In this document: positions 1 to 7,749 of the stretch, piece after piece
Numbering within the stretch: the stretch's first letter is position 1
Layout of the letters: every line of letters begins with the position of its first letter
Assembly (NCBI GenBank): GCA_017442735.1
Contig: JAFRZE010000072.1
Location: forward strand, 121,838 to 185,837
Length of the DNA stretch: 64,000 nucleotides
Direction: 5' to 3'
Source: Bacillota bacterium
GTDB lineage: Bacteria; Bacillota; Clostridia; Lachnospirales; Bianqueaceae
Translations under genes and position numbers: made by a program
Notes under the pieces: generated by a model
Told to the model about the DNA's origin: nothing
What the model saw: the letters and a program-made list of their open reading frames with translations, nothing else
Databases searched by the model: none

Positions 1-879
1 TGCCGAGAATTGCTGGCTGACTGTATAGAGGCCGGCCAGTTCACCGGTGGACAGTTCCATCCGGACCTGATCGCCGATCGTAAGATCCCTGCCGCAGACT
101 GCCTTCAGGTACGATTTCCCGTAGGTCAGGTAGTTTCCGTTCATCAGCATAAGGTCTTCTTCTTCCTTTACGCGAAAAGCCGGAAGGTCGGAAAACAGAC
201 TGGAAAGATCTTCGATAAAGTCTTTTTCACCGGCCTTTACCCTGGCTTCCACCTGCGAAAGCTTCAGGCTCTTCTCGATCGTATAAGGGCCGCACTTCGT
301 CCGGACAAGGCTGGTCATATGGGCCAGATATCCCGTTTTCCTTCCGATATCCTCACAAAGGGAGCGGATATACGTGCCTTTGGAACAAGCGACACGGATC
401 TTCGCGCCTTTTTCATCCAGGCTGAGGATTTCGATTTCGTCGATCCTTACCGGCCTGGGTTTTCTGTCTACTTCGATGCCTTTTCTGGCCAGGTCATAAA
501 GCTTTTTTCCCTCATGTTTCAGCGCCGAGTACATTGGCGGTACCTGATCGTATCCTCCCTGAAAGGAAAGAATCGTCCCCCGGGCAAAAGCTTCATCGTA
601 TGAATATTCCGTCTGATTCGTGATCTCGCCGGAAGCGTCCTGCGTAGTAGTTTCACTCCCGAAAGCCAGGCTGCAGATATATTCCTTATCTGTCCCTGTG
701 ATCAGTTCCGCGGCTTTCGTCGCTTTACCGAGGCATACAGGCAGCACTCCTTCCGCTTCTGGATCCAGTGTACCGGTATGACCCATTTTCCTCTCGCCGA
801 CGATCCCGCCGAGAACACGCAGCGCGTCTACGGAAGTAAAACCTATTTCCTTATATAGATTTACGACGCCGCTGATCAT
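1..879 (-). CDS. truB: tRNA pseudouridine(55) synthase TruB, 3' end cut by window edge
   Basis: TruB converts U55 to pseudouridine in the T-loop of tRNAs. The minus-strand reading frame starts with ATG at 879 and stays open to base 1, giving 293 codons. The family is about 300 residues, so only the last few residues are missing. The family block GHTGTLDPEAEGVLPVC, with the catalytic Asp, lies at about residues 35-55. The gene overlaps the stop of the upstream nrnA by four bases (ATGA), so translation is probably coupled. The order rbfA-nrnA-truB is the usual Firmicutes one. Identification rests on this motif and the neighbourhood. Confidence 0.93.
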   Translation of the reverse strand, partial: MISGVVNLYKEIGFTSVDALRVLGGIVGERKMGHTGTLDPEAEGVLPVCLGKATKAAELITGTDKEYICSLAFGSETTTQDASGEITNQTEYSYDEAFARGTILSFQGGYDQVPPMYSALKHEGKKLYDLARKGIEVDRKPRPVRIDEIEILSLDEKGAKIRVACSKGTYIRSLCEDIGRKTGYLAHMTSLVRTKCGPYTIEKSLKLSQVEARVKAGEKDFIEDLSSLFSDLPAFRVKEEEDLMLMNGNYLTYGKSYLKAVCGRDLTIGDQVRMELSTGELAGLYTVSQQFSA

Positions 880-1919
880 GCTTCCTCCTGCAGGTCACTA
901 AGCTGCAGACGAATTGCTTCCAGCAGTTTCTGTTTCACGAGAAGCGGCGGATCCTGGAACGTACATCCGGCAGCCCTCACATGTCCGCCGCCGCCGAAAA
1001 GCGAGGCGACACGGGCTACATCCACCACCGACTTGGAGCGCATGTTCGCGCGGATCTGATCCGGTCCGATCTCCCGGAGGAAGATAGCTGTTTCCGCGTC
1101 TTCGATCTCGTTGAGATATCCGACGACACCATCCGCGTCCTGAGCGGAAAAACCGCAGCGGGACATTTCCGCCTGAGAAAGATAAGAGATTAGAATATCA
1201 TTCTTCTCTCCATCCCGGCTGACGCCGTGATAGATCTTGCTGGAACGGATCGCGCTTGATAGCGCTTTCATTTCCGTCATGGATTTCGTGTGAAAGAGCT
1301 GGTTGGTCAGATACGTCGTATCCACGCCCAGCCTTTTCAGATCCGAGGCCATCTGATATGTATCCGCTGAAGTATTGGAATGCCTGAGCCCGCCGGTATC
1401 AAAGGAAACACCCATATAGAGCGCGGTCGCGATCTCCCGGTTTACCGGGATGGAGCAAAGCTTCATCAGATGATAGAGTAGCTCACATGTCGAGCTGGAT
1501 TCAGGCTCGGTATAATTGAAATCCGCAGCCTCTTTACTCGTTACATGATGATCGATCGTTAACGATGCCGAAGCGTACAGGATCGCGTCAGCAGCGCGGC
1601 CGGTCCTTTCCGGCTCAGAGCAGTCCAGCATGATAAAGGCAAATGTTTTGCCGGTCTTGAAATAACGGGACGCATCTTTCACTTCCACGTCCTCCGGCAG
1701 AAGCGGGAGCGGACGGATCAGCTTAAGATAACGATCAGCGTTTCCATCCAGACAAACCAGTACTTCCTTGCCCATCTGCTCCAGCGCGTATCCAAGGCTG
1801 TAACATACGCCTATGCTGTCCCCGTCGGGACGGATATGTCCGGAAAGAAGGAAGCGGTCGTATTTGTCGATAAAGCGCTGAAACTGTTTCGCGAATTCAT
1901 TGCGGGTGAGTTTACTCAT
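876..1919 (-). CDS. nrnA: DHH-family bifunctional nanoRNase / pAp phosphatase NrnA
   Basis: NrnA degrades oligoribonucleotides of two to five nucleotides and dephosphorylates pAp. The 347-residue protein has the DHH-family motif series: HIRPDGDSIG at about 28-37, an MLDCSE stretch near 97-102, the signature DHH at 123-125 and the DHHA1 substrate-binding motif GGGGHVRAAG at 309-318. The start is ATG at 1919, which overlaps the rbfA stop by eight bases and gives MSKLTRNEF. A longer in-frame extension to 1994 would begin with a Lys/Arg-only tract. That tract is the shadow of the Glu-rich rbfA tail and is not credible coding. The gene sits between rbfA and truB, as in other Firmicutes. Confidence 0.92.
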   Translation of the reverse strand: MSKLTRNEFAKQFQRFIDKYDRFLLSGHIRPDGDSIGVCYSLGYALEQMGKEVLVCLDGNADRYLKLIRPLPLLPEDVEVKDASRYFKTGKTFAFIMLDCSEPERTGRAADAILYASASLTIDHHVTSKEAADFNYTEPESSSTCELLYHLMKLCSIPVNREIATALYMGVSFDTGGLRHSNTSADTYQMASDLKRLGVDTTYLTNQLFHTKSMTEMKALSSAIRSSKIYHGVSRDGEKNDILISYLSQAEMSRCGFSAQDADGVVGYLNEIEDAETAIFLREIGPDQIRANMRSKSVVDVARVASLFGGGGHVRAAGCTFQDPPLLVKQKLLEAIRLQLSDLQEEA

Positions 1920-2403
1920 GCCAGGCCTCATCCTCCAGGAACCAGAGATCATCCGCTTTTTCTTCCGCTTCTTTCTCTTCCGCTTCCTTTTCAAAGGCTT
2001 CTTTGGCTGCCCGCATTTCAGGCGTCATCGCCTTCAGTCTCTCTTCATCCTCTTCATGGATCTCTTTGATCTTCTCAGAAAGATAGATGCTGTATTCCAT
2101 CGAATCGTCCGCTATAAAGCTCAGTTCCGGCGTCTGGCGAAGGTCCAGTCTCTGGGCGAGCTCGCGGCGGATGAAACCGGAACCGGATAAAAGCGCTTCC
2201 CTAGTCTCTTCTTTGGCGATATCATCACCCATGACACTGTAATAGACCTTGCAGTACATCAGATCCCGGCTGGTATCGCAGCGAAGGATCGAGGTCATAA
2301 GAGAAAGCCGGGGATCCTTCATATCCCGAAGGATCAGGGAGATCTCTTCCTTGATGGCGGTATTGATCCGCTCTCCCCGGTTCTTGTTTCTTCTTTTTAC
2401 CAT
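1912..2403 (-). CDS. rbfA: 30S ribosome-binding factor A
   Basis: RbfA is a cold-shock-associated factor that binds the 30S subunit and assists late 16S rRNA 5'-end maturation. The protein has 163 residues. The first ~115 carry the KH-like RbfA fold (RGERINTAIKEEISLILRD near the N-terminus, then the SVMGDDIAKEETREAL and RRELAQRLDLRQTPELSF segments). The last ~45 residues are an extra highly acidic Glu/Ala tail (about 120-163) that many RbfA proteins lack. It starts one base after the infB stop and overlaps nrnA by eight bases, so it belongs to the rimP-infB operon. Confidence 0.93.
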   Translation of the reverse strand: MVKRRNKNRGERINTAIKEEISLILRDMKDPRLSLMTSILRCDTSRDLMYCKVYYSVMGDDIAKEETREALLSGSGFIRRELAQRLDLRQTPELSFIADDSMEYSIYLSEKIKEIHEEDEERLKAMTPEMRAAKEAFEKEAEEKEAEEKADDLWFLEDEAWHE

Positions 2404-2404
2404 A

Positions 2405-5377
2405 TTAGTCTCTCTTGATTTCTTCCATCGTGAAGGCTTCGATCACGTCGCCTTCCTTTACATCATTGAATTTTTCAAACATAATACCGCACTCATAACC
2501 GGTCGCGACTTCTCTGACATCGTCCTTGAAACGGCGCAGAGACGCCAGCGGGCCTTCATGAACGACGATACCGTCACGCACGATTCGGGCGCTGGAACCT
2601 CTCAGGATCTTGCCGTCGGTCACATAGGAACCGGCAATGGTACCCAGACCGGAAGCATGGAAGATCTGACGGACCTGCGCGTGGCCAAGGATCTTCTCCT
2701 GGAACTCGGGATCCAACAGACCTTTCATCGCTGCCTCGATATCATCGATCGCGTTGTAGATGACACGGTACAGACGGATATCCACTTTCTGTTCTTCCGC
2801 CATCGATTTGGCTGCCGCGTCCGGACGGACGTTAAAGCCGATAATGATCGAATTGGAGGCGGAGGCCAGCATAACATCGGATTCATTGACCGCACCGACG
2901 GCGCCATGGATCACGCGCACCGCTACCTGATCATTCGACAGTTTCTCCAGAGACTGTTTGACAGCCTCGACACTACCCTGTACGTCAGCTTTGACAAGGA
3001 TATTCAGTTCCTTGACTTCGCCGGCCTGGATATCTCCGAACAGATCGTTCAGGTTCACGCGCTTGTTGCCTTCCATGAGCTTAATCCGCTCACGGGCCGC
3101 CACTTTTTCTGCCAGTGTTCTGGCTTCACGGTCAGTCTCGGTCATATAGAAGGAATCACCTGCCTGAGGAACTTCGGAAAGACCGATGATCTCCACAGGT
3201 GTGGAAGGTCCGGCTTCCTTGACTCGACGACCCTGATCATCGACCATGGCTTTGATACGTCCGAAGCAGCTGCCCGCGACGATCGTATCACCGACGTGAA
3301 GCGTACCGCGCTGTACGAGAACAGTCGCGACCGCGCCACGGCCTTTATCCAGCTCAGACTCGATAACCGTACCGGATGCCAGACAGTCGGGATTGGCTTT
3401 CAGTTCCTGCATATCCGCGACGAGCAGGACCATCTCCAGAAGGGTATCGATTCCTTCTTTCTTGATCGCGGAGACCGGTACACAGATCGTGCTGCCGCCC
3501 CAGTCTTCGGGGATGAGTTCATACTCGGTCAGTTCCTGTTTCACACGGTCCGGGTTAGCGCCGGCCTTATCCATCTTATTGATGGCGACGATGATCTGAA
3601 CACCGGCCGCCTTCGCATGATTGATCGCCTCAATGGTCTGCGGCATGACGCCGTCATCCGCCGCAACGACCAGGATCGCGATATCCGTGACCTGCGCGCC
3701 GCGCATACGCATGGCGGTAAAAGCTTCATGACCAGGCGTATCCAGGAAAGTGATCTGACGATCGTTGATCGTAACCACAGAAGCACCGATGTGCTGTGTG
3801 ATACCACCAGCCTCACGGGCAGTCACATGCGTATCACGGATCGCGTCCAGAAGCGAAGTCTTACCATGGTCAACGTGACCCATGACGACCACGACAGGTG
3901 AACGGGGTTTCAGATCCTCTTCGGCGTCTTCGAAAGTAGCGTACTTCTCGAAGATATCCTCTTCCTGCTGATGCTCGACCAGAATATCCATCTCGGTCGC
4001 GATCTCTTCCGCCTGCTCGTATTCGATGATCTGGTTCAGACCGGCCATAATGCCTTTCCCCATCAGGGATTTGATGATCATGTTGATGGGTTTATGCAGC
4101 ATATCGGCGAATTCCTTGACGGTCATGCTGTCCGGAAGCTGAACGATCTTGATGTCCTCTTCCTCTACGACAGCCGCAGCACCCGGGCGTTTGACCGGTT
4201 TCTTTTTATGCCGGGCCAGACGATCGTCATCCAGATACCCTTTCTCCTGGCTGAGAGATTTCTTCTTGTTCTTGTATTCTTCCGTTGCCGTATTGCGCTG
4301 CTTGTCGCCTTTCTTGCGCTCGTTCTGCTTACGGCTGTCCTTGTTTTCCGTTTTGGCTTTCGGAGCGGAAAGACCCATATCATAGGAATCTCCTCCGCTG
4401 CGTCTGGCGGCTCCCGCCTGCGCGCCTCTGGCAGCACTGCCCGTGCGGCCGGGACGTTCCGGCATACGGTCTTTTCCGCCCGCGCCCTGATCCTGATTTT
4501 TACGATCGAATCCCTGGCGTCTGGTATCCGCGCCACTTCTTCCGGTTCCTCCGGGCAGCGTGCCCTGATCACGGCGACCGGTCTGAGAACGGCCTTCCGC
4601 TGTACCTCTGGTGTTCGTCGCAGAGGATCCCTGGGCGCCTCTTCCGGTAGAAGACTGTGTTCTGGAAGAAGCTCCTGTCTGTGACGTACGCGGTTTGGCC
4701 GGCGTCTGGGTACCCGCGGTCGTACGGGTCGTTCCGGTGCCATCCGCTACCCGTCTCGTCTGCACGACCGGTACACGACGTACCAGACGTCCATCCGCGG
4801 TACGAACGATCTCTCCTTCCGGTTTCTTCGCCGTCGCCCCGGCCGGTTTTTCCGCCGGAGCAGACTCGGCCGGTTTTTCCGCGACCACAGCCTTGGTCTT
4901 TTCCTCTTTCTTTTCTTCGACCAAAGGTTTCACAGGCTCAGCTGTCTTCTCTTCCGGTTTCTGAGTGGGTTGTTCAGCCGGTTTTTCAGCTGGCTGCTCT
5001 GCCGGCGCCTCCACCGGTTTTTCTTCTGTCTTTGCAGCTCTGGTCCTCTTTGGTTTTTCCGCTGTCTCCGCGGGTTTTTCCTCCTGCGGTTTTTCAGCCT
5101 TGACCTCTTCCTTTTCCGCGGCAGGAGCAGCGGCCTTCTTCACCGGTTTCTCCGCCTTGGCTTCCACCGCCTCCGCCGGTTTTTCAGCTTTCGGAGCTTT
5201 TGCCTTGACTCTCGGTTTCTTGCCGGTGATCAGCTCGACGACCTTCAATACTTCTTCCTGACTCAGGGTATTCTGGGCGTTGGACGCAAAGATACCTATC
5301 TCCTCCAGTTTTTTCATTACCATCTGAGCCGGGACATTCAGTTTTTTCGCAACATCTTCGATTCTGAGTTTAGCCAA
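2405..5377 (-). CDS. infB: Translation initiation factor IF-2
   Basis: IF-2 is the GTPase that places fMet-tRNA on the 30S subunit and promotes subunit joining. The 990 residues divide into an N-terminal IF2_N helix ([15 protein letters not shown]), a very long low-complexity linker at about 55-400, a second IF2_N segment (about 410-455), and the GTPase with GHVDHGKT (500-507), DTPGH (546-550) and NKMD (600-603). Domains II to IV follow. The linker is first Lys/Glu/Pro/Ala-rich with AEKPAE-type repeats, then Arg/Gly/Thr/Ser-rich. It makes the protein longer than most Firmicutes IF-2 proteins. The start overlaps ylxQ by eight bases. Confidence 0.97.
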   Translation of the reverse strand: MAKLRIEDVAKKLNVPAQMVMKKLEEIGIFASNAQNTLSQEEVLKVVELITGKKPRVKAKAPKAEKPAEAVEAKAEKPVKKAAAPAAEKEEVKAEKPQEEKPAETAEKPKRTRAAKTEEKPVEAPAEQPAEKPAEQPTQKPEEKTAEPVKPLVEEKKEEKTKAVVAEKPAESAPAEKPAGATAKKPEGEIVRTADGRLVRRVPVVQTRRVADGTGTTRTTAGTQTPAKPRTSQTGASSRTQSSTGRGAQGSSATNTRGTAEGRSQTGRRDQGTLPGGTGRSGADTRRQGFDRKNQDQGAGGKDRMPERPGRTGSAARGAQAGAARRSGGDSYDMGLSAPKAKTENKDSRKQNERKKGDKQRNTATEEYKNKKKSLSQEKGYLDDDRLARHKKKPVKRPGAAAVVEEEDIKIVQLPDSMTVKEFADMLHKPINMIIKSLMGKGIMAGLNQIIEYEQAEEIATEMDILVEHQQEEDIFEKYATFEDAEEDLKPRSPVVVVMGHVDHGKTSLLDAIRDTHVTAREAGGITQHIGASVVTINDRQITFLDTPGHEAFTAMRMRGAQVTDIAILVVAADDGVMPQTIEAINHAKAAGVQIIVAINKMDKAGANPDRVKQELTEYELIPEDWGGSTICVPVSAIKKEGIDTLLEMVLLVADMQELKANPDCLASGTVIESELDKGRGAVATVLVQRGTLHVGDTIVAGSCFGRIKAMVDDQGRRVKEAGPSTPVEIIGLSEVPQAGDSFYMTETDREARTLAEKVAARERIKLMEGNKRVNLNDLFGDIQAGEVKELNILVKADVQGSVEAVKQSLEKLSNDQVAVRVIHGAVGAVNESDVMLASASNSIIIGFNVRPDAAAKSMAEEQKVDIRLYRVIYNAIDDIEAAMKGLLDPEFQEKILGHAQVRQIFHASGLGTIAGSYVTDGKILRGSSARIVRDGIVVHEGPLASLRRFKDDVREVATGYECGIMFEKFNDVKEGDVIEAFTMEEIKRD

Positions 5378-5723
5378 TATTTTCCACCTCTTCTGTACAG
5401 GTCTTGAATTCTTTTTGAATCAGCTCGGCGAGTCCTTCGTTGGTAATGGCCACACATGAACGGGGCGATATCCCCATGGCCTGTCCGAGTCTGACCTTAT
5501 CATAGGGTGCTGTTTCTATGGGTACATGATAAAAGGAACATTTATCACTGAACTTCTTGCTGGTACCACTGGATGCATCTTCACTGATGATCACCAGATA
5601 GGCTTCCCGGCTCCGGATCGCGGCAAGGCATCCTTCCTCCCCGCTCTTTACGGCGCCTGCCTTTCGGCACAGCCCCAGAAGAAACAGCAGCCGATCCGTC
5701 ATCTTCTGATCATGCATCCTCAT
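5370..5723 (-). CDS. ylxQ: L7Ae-family putative RNA-binding protein YlxQ
   Basis: This 117-residue protein belongs to the L7Ae/L30e/S12e/Gadd45 family, whose members bind kink-turn RNA. The exact role of YlxQ is not established. Family-like features are [16 protein letters not shown] near residues 15-30, [16 protein letters not shown] near 42-58 and the C-terminal [16 protein letters not shown]. It overlaps both ylxR (5710-5723) and infB (5370-5377). The start at 5723 follows an AGGAAGGG sequence. A second in-frame ATG at 5702 (MTDRLLF) would fit the family N-terminus better, so the start is uncertain by seven codons. Confidence 0.88.
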   Translation of the reverse strand: MRMHDQKMTDRLLFLLGLCRKAGAVKSGEEGCLAAIRSREAYLVIISEDASSGTSKKFSDKCSFYHVPIETAPYDKVRLGQAMGISPRSCVAITNEGLAELIQKEFKTCTEEVENIG

Positions 5724-5994
5724 GCCCTTCCTTTTCCTGAAGCTCTTTCCGGAGGCTTTCGTAGACCTCGGGAGAGATCTCTGTCTCCAGAGAGCGCTCC
5801 AGCGCCTTCGTCCTCACGGCTTTTTCCAGGCAGGACAGGTCTTCGCAAAGGTACGCGCCTCGTCCGGATTTTCTTCCGGAACGATCAATGGATACGTTTC
5901 CTTCAGGATCACGCACAACTCTTAAAAGCTGCCGCTTTTCCTTTACCTGCTGGCACCCGGTGCATTTTCTCATTGGAATCTTTCTGGTCTTCAT
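5710..5994 (-). CDS. ylxR: YlxR family RNA-binding protein (RnpM)
   Basis: A 94-residue basic protein of the YlxR family (DUF448). Members bind RNA, and family work in Firmicutes describes an RNase P modulator role under the name RnpM. Visible signatures are the N-terminal RKIPMRKCTGCQQVKEKR (Cys-x2-Cys) and GRKSGRGAYLCEDLSCLEKA in the middle, with a second Cys pair at about residues 50-55. It overlaps the nusA stop by four bases (ATGA) and precedes ylxQ, the standard order of the nusA operon. Confidence 0.92.
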   Translation of the reverse strand: MKTRKIPMRKCTGCQQVKEKRQLLRVVRDPEGNVSIDRSGRKSGRGAYLCEDLSCLEKAVRTKALERSLETEISPEVYESLRKELQEKEGHEDA

Positions 5995-7124
5995 TCTTCC
6001 TCTCCGCTTTCGAGGTCCTCCTCATAGACGAGATCTTCATCATCGTCATCGTCAAGGAAGCTGAAGTCGATATCATAATCGTCTTCCTCGCCGTTTTCAG
6101 CCTGGGAAACACTCTTGATATCGATCTTGTATCCGGTCAGTCTGGCGGAAAGACGCGCGTTCTGTCCTTCCTTACCGATCGCCAGCGACAGCTGATGATC
6201 CGGTACGATGACCGTAGCTGTACGGGCTTCTTTATCGACTTCTACTCGTTCGACTTCCGCCGGGGAAAGGGCTGCCTGGATAAACCTGGCCGGTTCTTCA
6301 TTCCAGACAACGATATCGATCTTCTCGCCGTTCAGTTCATCGACGATCGTTCCGACACGATTGCCGCTGGGGCCTACGCAGGCGCCAAGCGGATCGACCA
6401 TCGGATCGCGGCTGTAAACCGCCATCTTCGATCTGGAACCGGCTTCACGGGCGATCGATTTGATCAGCACGATACCATCGTGGATCTCCGGAACTTCCTG
6501 CTCGAAGAGACGTTTGATAAACTCGGGACGGGTCCTGGACGCGATCATATAAGGGCCGCGGCCGGAATCCCTTACTTCGACGACGTAGATCTTCAGGCGT
6601 TTGTTCATGGGATACAGTTCCCCCGGGATCTGCTCCTTGGGAGAAAGCTGGGCTTCGATCTTACCGAGATTGATATAGACATTACCCTTTTCTTTTCTCT
6701 GGATCAGTCCTGAAACGATCTCTTTTTCTGTCGGCTTGTATTCGTTGTAGACACTGCGGCGCTCCGCTTCGTGGATCTTCTGTACGATGATCTGTTTGGC
6801 ATTCTGGGCCGCGATACGGCTGAAGTTTTTAGGAGTGACCTCGACTGTGCAGATATCGCCCAGCTGGAACGCGGCATTCTCTTTCTGCGCGTCTTCCAGA
6901 GAGATCTCCATGGCCGGTACCAGGACCGCTTCCACGACCGTCTTCTTGGCGATGACCTTAAAGGCACCCGTCTTTCTGTCCATGGTCACTTCGATATTGT
7001 CGGATGTTCCGAAGTTCTTTTTGCAGGCAGTCAGCAGCGACTGTTCGATCGCCTGGAACATCTCTTCTTTGTTGATACCGTTCTGCTCCTGGATAAGATC
7101 CAGAGCCATGATGAGTTCATTCAT
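5991..7124 (-). CDS. nusA: Transcription termination/antitermination protein NusA
   Basis: NusA binds RNA polymerase and modulates pausing, termination and antitermination. The 377 residues show the N-terminal RNAP-binding domain (MNELIMALDLIQEQNGINKE), an S1 domain around 130-200, and two KH domains with GPSGNRV near 255 and AIGKEGQNARLSARLTG near 320. The end is a strongly acidic tail (about 345-377) rich in Asp and Glu. It lacks the extra C-terminal acidic repeats of E. coli NusA, as expected for Firmicutes. It lies 23 bases after rimP, with an AGGAGG sequence before the ATG at 7124. Confidence 0.96.
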   Translation of the reverse strand: MNELIMALDLIQEQNGINKEEMFQAIEQSLLTACKKNFGTSDNIEVTMDRKTGAFKVIAKKTVVEAVLVPAMEISLEDAQKENAAFQLGDICTVEVTPKNFSRIAAQNAKQIIVQKIHEAERRSVYNEYKPTEKEIVSGLIQRKEKGNVYINLGKIEAQLSPKEQIPGELYPMNKRLKIYVVEVRDSGRGPYMIASRTRPEFIKRLFEQEVPEIHDGIVLIKSIAREAGSRSKMAVYSRDPMVDPLGACVGPSGNRVGTIVDELNGEKIDIVVWNEEPARFIQAALSPAEVERVEVDKEARTATVIVPDHQLSLAIGKEGQNARLSARLTGYKIDIKSVSQAENGEEDDYDIDFSFLDDDDDEDLVYEEDLESGEEE

Positions 7125-7147
7125 TTTTCCATTATCCTCCTACGTAG

Positions 7148-7624
7148 TTAGAAAACAACAGCCAGCCGGATACCGGCGAGTTCCTTCCGGGAAACCAGAA
7201 CTGTCTTTCCATTCTCGAGCTCGAGACTGACCATTCCTTTTTCCGGATCATAAGCCTGAAGAAGGGCTGTAAAGCTCTTTTCAGGCAGTTCTTCCTTCGT
7301 TTCAAACAGTTTGACTTCCACGAGCTTGCCGATACTGCGTACGAAGTCCTTATCTTTCTTCAGTGGGCGATCCAGCCCGGGAGAACTGACCTCCAGAATA
7401 TATGCATTCTCAATGGGGTCATTTTCTTCCAGCTGTTCCTCCAGCGCGTGGGAAAGCGCGACACAGTCATTGATCGAGAAACCGCCTTGTTTGTCGGCAA
7501 ATACTTTCAGGTACCAGTTAGGTCCTTCCTTGACGTAATCCACGTCTACGATCTCATAACCGAATCCTTCCGCCAGCTTCATGGCAATGGCTTCGACATG
7601 TTCGATCAGCTCTTGTTTTTTCAA
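7148..7624 (-). CDS. rimP: Ribosome maturation factor RimP
   Basis: RimP is needed for 30S maturation and is almost always the first gene of the nusA-infB operon. The protein shows GYEIVDVDYVKEGPNWYLKVF and the family motif EVSSPGLDRPL in the middle. I chose a TTG start at 7624 because it sits five bases after a GGAGG (7630-7634) and yields a 158-residue protein of normal size beginning MKKQELIEHVEAIA. The frame is open to another TTG at 7654, but that would put the start beside a hairpin stem and has no Shine-Dalgarno sequence. Confidence 0.93.
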   Translation of the reverse strand: MKKQELIEHVEAIAMKLAEGFGYEIVDVDYVKEGPNWYLKVFADKQGGFSINDCVALSHALEEQLEENDPIENAYILEVSSPGLDRPLKKDKDFVRSIGKLVEVKLFETKEELPEKSFTALLQAYDPEKGMVSLELENGKTVLVSRKELAGIRLAVVF

Positions 7625-7656
7625 GTCAACCTCCAAATTTGTCCTATTCAGCAAGA

Positions 7657-7680
7657 AGAGTGAGCCGCTTGGCTCACTCT
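7657..7680 (-). promoter_or_regulatory. Hairpin in the rimP operon leader
   Basis: A perfect 10-bp stem (AGAGTGAGCC / GGCTCACTCT) with loop GCTT lies between the rimP promoter and the rimP start. Read on the minus strand it is followed by TTCTTGCT, a weak U-tract. It could act as a partial terminator or attenuator for the operon, or stop read-through from the sulfatase gene upstream. The sequence shows only the stem; any function is inference. Confidence 0.6.
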
Positions 7681-7711
7681 CCTTTACTAATCATATTCAA
7701 TAACCTTATAG

Positions 7712-7740
7712 ATTATACACCGAACGCAAGATAAAAGCAA
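7712..7740 (-). promoter_or_regulatory. Sigma-A promoter of the rimP-nusA-infB operon
   Basis: On the minus strand there is TTGCTT at 7735-7740, a 17-base spacer, and a perfect TATAAT at 7712-7717. The inferred start of transcription is near 7705, leaving a leader of about 80 bases that contains the hairpin at 7657-7680. The promoter lies right after the stop of the upstream sulfatase gene (7750). Confidence 0.75.
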
Positions 7741-7749
7741 GAACTATTT

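Noticed and set aside
1912..1994. Lys/Arg-rich N-terminal extension of NrnA
   Set aside because: The extra codons are a different frame of the Glu-rich rbfA tail. The internal ATG at 1919 gives the normal family start.
2249..3901. 550-codon open frame on the plus strand inside infB
   Set aside because: It is antisense to the strongly conserved IF-2 GTPase and has no recognisable domains or ribosome site. It is a by-product of the codon use of infB.
4800..5200. Tandem repeats as a possible mobile element
   Set aside because: They are coding repeats of the AEKPAE type in the IF-2 linker, in frame and not flanked by inverted repeats.
7642..7654. Longer RimP start at TTG 7654
   Set aside because: It has no Shine-Dalgarno sequence and sits against the leader hairpin; TTG 7624 has GGAGG at the right distance.
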